Assembly (NCBI RefSeq): GCF_024723735.1
Contig: NZ_JANQDU010000002.1
Coordinates: 511,001-575,000, forward strand
DNA: 64,000 bases
Source: Frigidibacter sp. ROC022
Lineage (GTDB): Bacteria; Pseudomonadota; Alphaproteobacteria; Rhodobacterales; Rhodobacteraceae
Direction of reading: 5' to 3'
Within the stretch, counting starts at the first letter, position 1; every line of letters begins with the position of its first letter. The position numbers and the translations under genes are program-made. The notes beneath the pieces were generated by a model. That model saw nothing but the letters and a program-made list of their open reading frames with translations. It did not search any database and was not told where the DNA came from. Positions 28,246-36,198 of this stretch are shown here, piece by piece.

Positions 28246-29683
28246 TGTAAATCCCGGAGACAAAATGGACAGCGGAAACGGTTGGATGATCTGACCGTCG
28301 CGGAGTAAGAGTCCGCATCTTGGGCCCGAGGCGAACGAGCTGAGGGCGGGAGATGTATTCTGTGGAGCATTATAACCGGGTCCGGCGTGCGTGCCATGTC
28401 GATGGGATGAGCAAGAGCGAAGCGGCGCGGGTGTTCGGGATCGACCGGAAGACGGTTGCGAAGATCCTGAAGCACTCGGTGCCACCGGGCTATCGGCGTA
28501 TGAGACCGCCGATCCGACCGAAGCTCGATCCCTTCATTCCAGTCATCGACCAGTTCCTGGAGGACGACAAGAGCAAGCTGAAGAAGCAACGCCATACGGC
28601 CAAGCGCATCCACGAATGGCTGCGCGACGAGCACGGGTTCACTGGCGGCATCACAATCGTGACCGATTACGTGCGGGAGAAGAAACGCCGGAGCCGCGAG
28701 GTGTTCGTGCCGCTGTCGCATGCGCCGGGTCACGCCCAAGTGGATTTCGGCGAAGCGCTTGGCGTGATCGGCGGCGTTGAATGCAAGCTGCACTATTTCG
28801 CGATGGCTCTGCCGCACTCGGACGCCTTCTTTATCAAGGCCTACCCGGCCGAGACGACGGAGGCCTATTGCGATGGGCACAATGCCGCCTTCGCGTTCTT
28901 CGGCGGCGTGCCCCAGTCGATCCTGTATGACAACACCACCATAGCCGTGGCGAAGATCTGCGGTGATGGGAGACGAGAACGAACCAGAGCCTTTGCCGAA
29001 TTGCAGTCGCATTAACTGTTCGATGACAAGTTCAGCCGGCCGGGCAAGGGAAACGATAAAGGTAACGTCGAGGGTGTGATCGGCTATGGTCGGCGGAATT
29101 TCCTCGTGCCCGCTCCCCGGTTCGGCAGCTTCGATGATCTGAATGCCTGGCTGGAAGAACGCTGCCTAGAGCGCCAGGACGGCATCGTTCGTGGCCATAC
29201 CGAAGCCACCGGCGAGCGCCTGATGCGGGACCTGGACGCGTTGATGGTGCTGCCGGCCGTGCCCTACGATGCGTGCGAGAAGGTCAGCACCCGGGCGACG
29301 TCGATCTCATGGTGCGCTATCGCAACAACGACTACTCGGTCCCGGTGGCCCACGCTCACCACGAGGTGCAGGTACGAGGCTGTGTCCAGGAGGTGGTCAT
29401 CGGATGTGGTGCCGAGGTGATCGCGCAGCACTGCCGGTCCTACGAGAAGGCCGACATGGTCTTTGATCCGATGCACTTCCTGCCGCTGCTGGAGCAGAAG
29501 GTCGGTGCTCTGGATCAGGCTGCACCGCTCAAACGCTGGGATCTGCCGGAAGAGTTCGCCACCCTGCGCCGGCTGCTGGAAGCGCGAATGGGCAAGAAGG
29601 GAAAGCGAGAAGGCGCCCGCCAGACCCCAGCCGTTGGGGACTATTCCACCGGTTCACTGACCCATTTTGCTCCGGGATTGACA
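28246..29683 (+). mobile_element. IS21-family element, internally deleted remnant
   Basis: The left end TGTAAATCCCGGAGACAAAA (28246) and the inverted right end TTTTGCTCCGGGATTGACA (to 29683) match as imperfect terminal inverted repeats. Only about 1.44 kb remains of the usual 2-2.5 kb: the istA gene is broken and istB is completely missing, with sequence from near the right end joined on after the istA codons for GKKGKRE (about 29,615). No target duplication is visible at the two outer flanks. The element can no longer move by itself. Confidence 0.75.
28353..29612 (+). pseudogene. istA: IS21 transposase IstA, broken
   Basis: The product begins MYSVEHYNRVRRACHVDGMS with an HTH (SKSEAARVFGIDRKTVAKIL) and an integrase core (HAPGHAQVDFGEALGVIGG, FFGGVPQSILYDN). 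A TAA at 29013-29015 interrupts FAELQSH-*-LFDDKF, where the family has a Tyr, so one base change made it. The same frame resumes (FSRPGKGNDKGNVEGVIGYG). A second lesion, a frameshift near 29,290, moves the reading to the frame with MVRYRNNDYSVPVAH. The C-terminus is lost after about 29,615. Confidence 0.85.
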
Positions 29684-30090
29684 ACCCCCTGATCGTGCGT
29701 CGCATCTCCGGGAACCTCATGGTGGTGGCGGCACCCGCGGTTGTCGCTGGCTTGACCGGGGTAGTGCGAGGGATCTTCAACAGGGCCGGCGTCAAAGGGA
29801 GCTCACGGATCGGAGCATTGACCACCGGAGAAGTGATTGGTCGAGGAGTTATGCAGAGTCCCGCTGCAATACAGACGGCAGCGACGATGGCCAGTGCAAA
29901 AGTGACACGGATGGCAGAACGGGGGAAAAGGCTTGGCGCAAAATACATATGGGGCACGTCATGCACAAAGAGTATCAGGTAGCCCCGAACAACCTAAATT
30001 GTGGTCAGGACGCGCGGGAAGTAGGTTCAGAAAACGAGATGCTCATATGATTTTGAATGCATCCGGGACATAGAGCCGCGACGCAGGTTG
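29684..30090. other. 407-bp stretch between IS21 remnant and CBASS island
   Basis: Two overlapping open frames compete: plus 29,695-29,982 (95 codons) and minus to 29,966 (with a hydrophobic AIRVTFALAIVAAVCIAAGL segment, like a signal anchor). The minus frame runs into the IS21 remnant, so it would be a truncated or chimeric product. Neither resembles a known family, and no ribosome-binding site decides between them. Confidence 0.35.
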
Positions 30091-30978
30091 TTATCTGCCA
30101 TACGCAAACCGTGGCGTCCAACTCTGTTGGAGCGATCGTTCTTCTTCGTAGGCCTCGTCATCAGGGTCGTCGGCAAGCTCGTCGCTGGAAAGGACGGTGA
30201 GGGTGAAGCCGTACGCGCCGAGACCGATGACTTCTTCATCCAACGCAAGCCGTCGCCCGCATGAGAACCATTCAGCAAGACTGGTTTGTCCACATATCGA
30301 GCGCGCGCACCGGATGTTTTGTGTATCAGCGTTGAACCGTAGGGTATGGGTTCGCGGCAGCGGAGTACCCTTTTCGAGGAACGTGAGCCTATCGAGTTTC
30401 TTGAAACTTTCCGACAAGAACGCATATGCGACCTTGTCGCCGGAACTGACGACGACCGCTATCGGATAGTCGCAACATTCGGCGGCTCTGATAGCAGAGG
30501 CCGTAAGGGAGCACTCTGCCAGCTGGCTTAGAGCAACGATCCCATCCAGACCGACACGGTTTCCCCCAATCGCCTCGCCAACCAGCTTGGTTGGCATTAG
30601 CAACCCAGACGCAAAATGATCCGCCTCAAGCTCTATGGAGCTGGTTCCTTGTGAAAACCCAGCTCTGGAGATGTGGATCGGCGCAGATTTCAGAATCTCT
30701 TCGGGATGCCCCTCGAGAAAATAGTGTCCAAGCTCGTGAGCCACGGTGAACCTGCGAAATCCCTCGCTCTTGATATTGGTGGCGTAGAAGATGCCAACGC
30801 TCTCATCGTGGAAGATGATCCCGCCGCTCACGCCAATCTGGCCGGGATCCTTCGGCTCGACCACGATGTCTTCGCTATCCGCAATCGCGAAAGGATCAAC
30901 GGGGAAAGCATCGTAGCCCTTCTCTTTCGCTTTGAGCTCGCCCTGGCGCCGCGCCATTTGAATTCGAGATTTGCTCAA
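30091..30978 (-). CDS. ImmA/IrrE-type metallopeptidase, CapP-like CBASS regulator
   Basis: 295 residues. The zinc motif HELGHYFLEGH (preceded by RRFTVA) and the downstream ELEADHFASGLLMP are the ImmA/IrrE (DUF955) protease signature. A C-terminal domain of about 130 residues follows. In CBASS, CapP is such a protease: it cleaves the repressor CapH when it senses DNA damage (ssDNA) and so induces the operon. Here the gene overlaps its XRE partner (TTG start at 30978 inside the stop TTGA) and both are divergent from the CD-NTase gene, the reported CapH/CapP layout. An internal ATG at 30957 is the other possible start. Confidence 0.85.
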   Translation of the reverse strand: MSKSRIQMARRQGELKAKEKGYDAFPVDPFAIADSEDIVVEPKDPGQIGVSGGIIFHDESVGIFYATNIKSEGFRRFTVAHELGHYFLEGHPEEILKSAPIHISRAGFSQGTSSIELEADHFASGLLMPTKLVGEAIGGNRVGLDGIVALSQLAECSLTASAIRAAECCDYPIAVVVSSGDKVAYAFLSESFKKLDRLTFLEKGTPLPRTHTLRFNADTQNIRCARSICGQTSLAEWFSCGRRLALDEEVIGLGAYGFTLTVLSSDELADDPDDEAYEEERSLQQSWTPRFAYGR

Positions 30979-31310
30979 CGACCCGACTTTCTCTGGTTCA
31001 TGAGATCGATCATCATCTGGATGTGCTCGCGGTCGTCATCCGACAAGTTCTCTTCACCACGAAAGGCCGTTGTTGCCCCGGCCATCTCGTTGGTCCTGCC
31101 GAGCAGGTAGTCTGACGTAACGCTCAATGCTTTGGCGAGGGCCCTAATGTTTGCGAAGGAAGGTTTACGCCGCTCCTTCTCGAAATGGCCGATTGCTGAT
31201 GGTTGTAACCCAGTTTTCGCCGCAAGCTCCGTTTGGTTGATCCCTCGCGCCTCTCTGGCTTGACGTAACCTGTCACCGAACCCGCCGCTAGAATCCGTAG
31301 AATTTGACAT
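30975..31310 (-). CDS. XRE-family HTH repressor, CapH-like
   Basis: 111 residues. The N-terminal HTH is of the Cro/C1 type (GDRLRQAREARGINQTELAA, TGLQPSAIGHFEKERRKPS, LAKALSVTSDYLLGRT). The C-terminal 40 residues are helical and charged, and could form the dimer interface or the protease-sensitive region. It is paired with the ImmA/IrrE protease downstream and faces the CBASS operon across a 145-bp gap with repeated GTAGGA elements, so it most likely represses both directions. The assignment to CapH rests on context, not on a long unique motif. Confidence 0.87.
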   Translation of the reverse strand: MSNSTDSSGGFGDRLRQAREARGINQTELAAKTGLQPSAIGHFEKERRKPSFANIRALAKALSVTSDYLLGRTNEMAGATTAFRGEENLSDDDREHIQMMIDLMNQRKSGR

Positions 31311-31455
31311 GACGCTTCCGACTGTGCTACTATGACGATATCGTAGGACTTACGCCGCTTGTTCGCGGCTTCTTTTTTCACTTTCTATCCTACGAAAGCG
31401 TCAAAAACTGTAGGACGGGTCGGAGAATCCGTCAAGCCTGAAGGGGCAGAAGAAC
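31311..31455. promoter_or_regulatory. Divergent CBASS control region with GTAGGA repeats
   Basis: 145 bp between the repressor and CD-NTase genes. It contains GTAGGAC at 31343-31349, TCCTAC at 31388-31393 and GTAGGAC at 31410-31416. The last two form an inverted pair 16 nt apart. A perfect palindrome ACGATATCGT lies at 31335-31344. Such repeated half-sites in a divergent promoter are expected operators for the CapH-like repressor. A purine-rich AAGGGG at 31441-31446 is the likely ribosome-binding site for the CD-NTase. Confidence 0.6.
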
Positions 31456-32817
31456 ATGAATATCAGGACGAACTTGGAAGATTTTGCCCGCAGCCTGGAG
31501 ATCGATCCCGTCGAAGCTGCGATGATGGACGTTGCGCGCGCCATTCAGATCACTCGTTCCATGGACGATGACGCCGACAGGCATTTTCGTGGACTCGCAC
31601 AGCATGTCGACCGCCCTGGTAGCCCTCTCGAGGACTTAGTGCTTGAGGTCTATCCTTCTGGCAGTTTCGCAATTCACGCGGCAACTCGGTCACGCCTGAA
31701 GACCGACCAGCACGACGTTGATGCTGTGCTCGAGATCGCGATCGCCCCTGGCACCAACCCGGCATGGGTGCTTGAGCAATTGTACAAAGCGATCAAGGGC
31801 GAAAAAGGCAGCAAGTATTACGACTACCTGATTGAGAAAAACAGTCGCTGTGTCACGGTTACCTACCCGGACGGCGTCACGGTCGATCTGATGCCGGTCG
31901 TTCGCATCGACGGGACCCCCGAACGCGTTGCGATCTTATTTCACTACAAGCCTGAGACCGACGAGCGGTACCACAAGGAGATCAATCCGAAGGGGTTTGC
32001 CAATCACTTCAATGCTCACGTCGAGATCAGCGAGACGTTTCAGAAGCGCTTCGATGCGCGTCGTTACCTTGTCGATGGCGAAACCTACACCGAACTGGCC
32101 ACGCGGCTGCCAAGTGAGACATCTGGTCTGGCGTTGCAAAAGGCAGACACCCAACCGATGCCGGTGCACGTCCCCCTCGACCAGAAATCTCCTCGCGTGG
32201 TTGCCCTGCAACTGATCAAGAGGTTCCGCGATAAACGGTATCGCAAGCATGACGATCACCGTGGCAAACGCAAGCCCCCGGCCGTCATTATCGCAGCGAT
32301 TGCAATTGATGCCGGCCCTGGAAACGATAGCCTGGTCGATGAGGTGATAGCGATTGCCAAGCGTATGCGCTGGCAGATTCGCAATGCCGAACAGAACCTG
32401 CGGTTGCTTGAAGTTCGCAATCCGGCACATTACCCGGACCTCTTTACCGATCGTTGGCCGACCCAAAGGAGCGATCAGCAGCTTTGGGCGGCCGACCTGC
32501 TCACCCTCATCGAGCGCCTCGAAAACCTGAAGCGGGTTGGCTTCGATCCGGCAGTAATCCAATCGACGTTTGACGATCTGTTCGGCGAAAAGGCCGGTGA
32601 GACCGCGTTGCAAGCCTATCATCGCGCGCAGGCTGTCCAGCTCGAACATGGCGCACTTGGCATGACACCGAGTGGGCAATTGACAGCAGCGACACCAGTT
32701 TCATCTCTAGCAGCTCCGGCTCTTGGTGCTGGGGCCGCATCCGCACCTGGCCTCGTGAAGCCAGCACGCGCGAATACGAACATGGGGGGCGCTGTACCTG
32801 ATGATAACTGTTGGTGA
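31456..32817 (+). CDS. CBASS cyclic-oligonucleotide synthase (CD-NTase)
   Basis: 453 residues. The nucleotidyltransferase core reads YPSGSFAIHAATRS with GS at residues 69-70, then HDVD with metal-binding Asp 87 and Asp 89, and VTVDLMPVV with the third Asp at about 144. This is the DNA polymerase beta-like site of cGAS/DncV-like enzymes. On sensing phage, it makes a cyclic nucleotide that switches on the effector two genes downstream; which nucleotide cannot be told. The last 25 residues are a flexible Ala/Gly-rich tail ending DDNCW, as expected for a C-terminus presented to an E2-like protein. The stop overlaps the E2 start by 17 nt. Confidence 0.9.
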   Translation: MNIRTNLEDFARSLEIDPVEAAMMDVARAIQITRSMDDDADRHFRGLAQHVDRPGSPLEDLVLEVYPSGSFAIHAATRSRLKTDQHDVDAVLEIAIAPGTNPAWVLEQLYKAIKGEKGSKYYDYLIEKNSRCVTVTYPDGVTVDLMPVVRIDGTPERVAILFHYKPETDERYHKEINPKGFANHFNAHVEISETFQKRFDARRYLVDGETYTELATRLPSETSGLALQKADTQPMPVHVPLDQKSPRVVALQLIKRFRDKRYRKHDDHRGKRKPPAVIIAAIAIDAGPGNDSLVDEVIAIAKRMRWQIRNAEQNLRLLEVRNPAHYPDLFTDRWPTQRSDQQLWAADLLTLIERLENLKRVGFDPAVIQSTFDDLFGEKAGETALQAYHRAQAVQLEHGALGMTPSGQLTAATPVSSLAAPALGAGAASAPGLVKPARANTNMGGAVPDDNCW

Positions 32818-33370
32818 TCAGATCGCGGACATGGCGGATGTCTATCCCGATTGGTCATGCGACCGGCTGAGCCAGCGAACTTGTGTCTGGGAGGGGCATC
32901 TGCAGCCGCACAGAACGACGTACCGGCTGCGGGTAGAATATACTGAACCCCTTCTGCTCGAAGGCAGATCTAACCTGTACCTGCAGCCACTGGTTGAGGT
33001 TCTTGAACCGACCTTGCAAAGGCGTTTCGGCAACGAAGAAGGGTCGCTACCGCATGTTTACGTGTCACATCCGCGAACACCGCGTACGGGCCCATTCCTC
33101 TGCCTCTTTGACGACGAAGCGGATCAGTGGTCGCCGGATGACCTTATCAGCAACACGACCATTCCCTGGGTGTCCAATTGGCTGAGCTGCTACGAAAGCT
33201 GGCTCGCTTCGGGAAAATGGTTTGGGACCGGCAAACACATCAGAAGTCAGTCAGGCGGGCGATCCAGGTTGGCGGTACTTGTGGAGAGACTTCATGGCAC
33301 AACCTCAATCCCGCCGCTCACAGGGCACCATCTTTCACCGTCGAGAACAACTCGAATGGCCCGCAGATGA
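32801..33370 (+). CDS. E2-only CBASS conjugation protein (type II short)
   Basis: 189 residues. The segments YRLRVEYTEPLLLEG, PHVYVSHPRTPR, GPFLCLFDDEADQWSPDD and TTIPWVSNWLSCYESWLASG fit the prokaryotic E2 fold found in CBASS, with Cys 101 (in FLCLF) as the probable catalytic cysteine. There is no E1 or JAB domain anywhere nearby, so this is the short, E2-only form of type II CBASS. In such systems the E2 makes a covalent link with the CD-NTase C-terminus and tunes its activity. After GTGKH (about residue 145) the last 44 residues look unlike the family and overlap the patatin gene by 77 nt. A shifted stop is possible. Confidence 0.75.
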   Translation: MITVGDQIADMADVYPDWSCDRLSQRTCVWEGHLQPHRTTYRLRVEYTEPLLLEGRSNLYLQPLVEVLEPTLQRRFGNEEGSLPHVYVSHPRTPRTGPFLCLFDDEADQWSPDDLISNTTIPWVSNWLSCYESWLASGKWFGTGKHIRSQSGGRSRLAVLVERLHGTTSIPPLTGHHLSPSRTTRMARR

Positions 33371-34349
33371 TCTTCGCATACTGTCCATTGATGGCGGCGG
33401 CATAAGAGGCATTTTGCCTGCGGCGGTGCTGGCAGAATGCGAGCGTCGTTTCTTGAAGGGCAGTACGGCAGCCAGCTACTTCGACATGATTGCCGGCACT
33501 TCAACCGGAGGAATAATCGCGCTTGGCATGGCAGCAGGTATGCGCGCCGAGGAAGTTCTGGAAATATATATGCGCCACGGGTCGAAAATATTTCCCCAGC
33601 CTTGGACCCCGCCAACTCGACTTGGTCGCGCGATGCGATCCGCTTACCAGTTTGCCCGCGATCTTGCCGTCTATCGATACAACCGTGAACCCTTGGAACG
33701 AGCGCTTCGAGACCGCTTTGGCAACAGGACACTGGGCTCGGTCAACGTGTGTTTGAACATCCCCGCCTTCGATGGGTTCAACGAGGTCAATGTCCTCAAA
33801 ACGCCGCACCACCCGGACTTCCGCCTCGACTGGCAGGAAGAACTGGTCACGGTGGCATTGGCAACGTCAGCCGCGCCGACTTTCTTCGCGACCTACCGGA
33901 ACGGCACCCGGCACTTTGCGGATGGCGGTGTTTGGGCGAACAACCCCGTCATGGTGGCGCTGGTGGATGCCATGAGCTGTTTCAACATCGACAGACACAA
34001 AATCAAAATCCTGAGCCTTGGCTGTGGCGATCAAGACCTTCGTATGACTGATGGTCAGATTAAGCGCGGCGGCATGTTCCACTGGAGAACTATTGTCGAA
34101 AGCGCGATGCACCTGCAAAGTCAGAACGCCCTCGGACAGGCAGGACTATTGATCGGGCGAAACCGCATGCTTCGTCTGACATCCGCTCCAACGCTCGAAC
34201 CCATTGCACTTGATGACTTTACGCGAGCGAGTGCCGAACTTCCGCAGCACGCGAAACGTCTTGTCGAGGAGAACGCTACGCGGTTGGAAAAGCTCTTCGA
34301 TCTTGAAAGACCTAGAGCGACATTCTTCCATGGGCTCCACAAGTGCTAG
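33294..34349 (+). CDS. capV: CBASS effector: patatin-like phospholipase CapV
   Basis: 351 residues from ATG 33294, which has GGAGAG 6 nt upstream and is preferred to the frame from 33222. The patatin signatures are complete: the oxyanion loop SIDGGGIRGILPA, the nucleophile elbow MIAGTSTGGIIAL with Ser at about residue 70, and the catalytic Asp in HFADGGVWANNPV at about residue 210. CapV degrades membrane phospholipids when it binds the cyclic nucleotide, killing the infected cell. The TAG stop is part of the CTAG at which an IS481 element is inserted, and the coding sequence is undamaged. Confidence 0.92.
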   Translation: MAQPQSRRSQGTIFHRREQLEWPADDLRILSIDGGGIRGILPAAVLAECERRFLKGSTAASYFDMIAGTSTGGIIALGMAAGMRAEEVLEIYMRHGSKIFPQPWTPPTRLGRAMRSAYQFARDLAVYRYNREPLERALRDRFGNRTLGSVNVCLNIPAFDGFNEVNVLKTPHHPDFRLDWQEELVTVALATSAAPTFFATYRNGTRHFADGGVWANNPVMVALVDAMSCFNIDRHKIKILSLGCGDQDLRMTDGQIKRGGMFHWRTIVESAMHLQSQNALGQAGLLIGRNRMLRLTSAPTLEPIALDDFTRASAELPQHAKRLVEENATRLEKLFDLERPRATFFHGLHKC

Positions 34350-35320
34350 GTGTTCAGTCCCGGCATTTGGTGGATCGGGTTCAGGATGAATCTGTCCGGC
34401 TCGGTTGTCCATATCTTGCAGATGTATTCGTATGGTGTGAGCCCGCTGAGTGTCTTGAGCCTGCGGGCGAAGTTGTAGGACGCCATGAAGTCCGCAAGGT
34501 GTGTCCGTAGCTGGTCATGGCTGTCGTAGTGGTATCGTTTGACGGTCGCCTCCTTGATCGTGCGGTTCATTCGCTCGACCTGGCCGTTGGTCCACGGGTG
34601 GTTCGGCTTGGTAAGGCGATGTTCGATCCCATTGGCCTCGCAGATCATGTCGAAGCGCATCGGCCGAGAATAAACGGTGTTCCGGTTCCGGGGCTGCTCG
34701 GCGAACTGAATGCCGTTGTCGGTGAGGACGGTGTGGACCTGATATGGCACGGCCGCGAGCATGTGCTGCAGGAACTCCCAAGCCGTCTTCCTGTCTGCTT
34801 TCTCGACCAGTTGGGTTACGGCGAACTTGCTCGTACGGTCAATGCCGACGAACAGGAAGAGCTTTCCTTCGGCGGTCTGAACCTCGGCGATGTCGATATG
34901 GAAAAAGCCTATGGGGCAGCGTTTGAACTTCGACCTCTTCGGCTTGTCGCCCTCGACGTCAGGCAGGCGCGAGATGCCATGTCGCTGCAGACAGCGGTGC
35001 AGTGCTGAGCGTGTCAGGTGCGGGATGGATGGCTGGAGGGCATAGAGGCAGTCGTCAAGCGGCAGCAGCGTGTGGCGCCGAAACGCGACGATGGCCGCCT
35101 CCTCAGCCTCAGTGAGGACTGTCGAGCGTGGCTCCCTTGGGCCGGTCTTGAGATCATCGACAGTCTGCCTTTTGCGCCACTTTGCGACCGTCTTGGGATT
35201 GATCCCCAGCTCCCGGCTCAGCATCGCGAGAGAAGCCTGCGATCGCTGTATTGCTGCTCTGACAGCGTGCGTGGTCGTGGCGCTTCCGTGACGAACTTGT
35301 CCCATATGGCATCCTTCCAT
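34346..35320 (-). CDS. IS481-family transposase
   Basis: 324 residues with an N-terminal HTH (RSQASLAMLSRELGINPKTV and AKWRKR) and a DDE integrase core: FFHIDIAEVQT, VLTDNGIQFAEQ and VERMNRTIKEATVKRYHY. The gene reads out through the left end of the element. Its last codon ACC and stop TAG use bases of the CTAG target duplicate, so the target supplies stop codons for both this gene and the convergent capV gene. Length and motifs are complete, so it is probably active. Confidence 0.92.
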   Translation of the reverse strand: MEGCHMGQVRHGSATTTHAVRAAIQRSQASLAMLSRELGINPKTVAKWRKRQTVDDLKTGPREPRSTVLTEAEEAAIVAFRRHTLLPLDDCLYALQPSIPHLTRSALHRCLQRHGISRLPDVEGDKPKRSKFKRCPIGFFHIDIAEVQTAEGKLFLFVGIDRTSKFAVTQLVEKADRKTAWEFLQHMLAAVPYQVHTVLTDNGIQFAEQPRNRNTVYSRPMRFDMICEANGIEHRLTKPNHPWTNGQVERMNRTIKEATVKRYHYDSHDQLRTHLADFMASYNFARRLKTLSGLTPYEYICKIWTTEPDRFILNPIHQMPGLNT

Positions 35321-35362
35321 TCATGGGAAAGGATCGCACCATCAAACCGTGGGATCAAACAC
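34350..35362 (-). mobile_element. IS481-family insertion sequence, apparently intact
   Basis: 1013 bp with imperfect inverted ends: GTGTTCAGTCCC at the left and, inverted, GTGTTTGATCCC at the right. CTAG is present on both sides (34346-34349 and 35363-35366), the target preferred by IS481. It encodes one full-length transposase. The insertion is at the stop codon of the CapV gene. A second, decayed relative lies at 41,931-42,856. Confidence 0.88.
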
Positions 35363-35366
35363 CTAG

Positions 35367-36194
35367 GCTCAGGACTCATAGCCAGTATATGACCGTGGCG
35401 GCGAGAGCGATTGCGGAGAGAAAGACCTTCGGGCACCGGTCGTATCGCGTGGCCACCCGCCGCCAGTCCTTGAGTCTGCCGAACATGATCTCGATCCGGT
35501 TTCGGCGTTTGTAGCGGCGCTTGTCATACTTCACCGGTGTCTTCCGCTGCTTCCGGCCTGGGATGCAAGCGCGTATCCCTTTGTCTTCCAACGTTTCGCG
35601 GAACCAGTCGGCGTCGTAGCCGCGATCCCCGAGCAGCCAGTCGACATCCGGCAGACTGTCAGCGCCCGCGCACCGATGTAGTCGCTGACCTGCCCTGCCG
35701 TTACGAACAGCTTGAGAGGGCGTCCCTGGCTGTCGCAGATGGCATGCAGTTTCGTGTTCATGCCACCCTTGGTCCGTCCGATCAGGCGACCGCGCCCCCC
35801 CCTTTTTGACGCCCAGATTGGACGCCGTGCAGTGGGCCTTCAGGTAGGTGGCGTCGATCATCACGTTCTTCTTCTCGCCGTGCTCGGCAGCCAGTCCGAC
35901 CATCATCTTCGCGAAGATGTCTTAGTCGCTCCAACGCTTCCAACGGTTATAGAGAGCTTTGTGGGGGCCGTATGCCGCAGGCGCGTCACGCCATCGCAAC
36001 CCATTACGATTGATGAAGATAATCCCGCTCAGGACACGCCGATCATCGACGCGCGGCCTACCATGGGACTTCGGAAAGTAGGGCTCCAGACGCGCCATCT
36101 GCGCATCACTCAGCCAGAAGAGATCAGACATGACTACCGCTCTGTTTTCGCGCGGTGAAATATGCCCTTCTGCTGAAATCAATGGGTCCTGAGC
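35367..36194 (-). mobile_element. IS5-family (IS427-type) insertion sequence
   Basis: 828 bp with matching inverted ends: GCTCAGGACTCAT at the left and, inverted, GCTCAGGACCCAT at the right. CTAG flanks both sides (35363-35366 and 36195-36198), so it abuts the IS481 element directly at a shared CTAG. The transposase inside is broken, so it cannot move by itself. Confidence 0.82.
35376..36182 (-). pseudogene. IS5/IS427-type transposase, broken
   Basis: The N-terminal part (36182 to 35922) has the usual DLFWLSDAQMARLEPYFPKS and NGLRWRDAPAAYGPHKALYN. A TAA at about 35,919 interrupts RWSD-*-DIFAKMM in the same frame. The C-terminal part has the DDE residues IDATYLKAH, LLGDRGYDADWF and IEIMFGRLKDWRRVATRYDR. 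Between about 35,650 and 35,800 the family sequence (NTKLHAICDSQGRPLKLFVT) is in another frame, so two compensating frameshifts are present. IS427 elements can use one programmed frameshift, but not this pattern. Confidence 0.8.
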
Positions 36195-36198
36195 CTAG

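Noticed and set aside
28046-28294. 82-codon open frame beginning inside tRNA-Thr
   Set aside because: Starts within the tRNA gene and shows no family similarity.
26143-28485. 780-codon open frame on the minus strand across hemY, tRNA-Thr and the IS21 end
   Set aside because: It would be antisense to the Mic60-like/HemY genes and run through a tRNA gene, so it cannot be a real protein gene.
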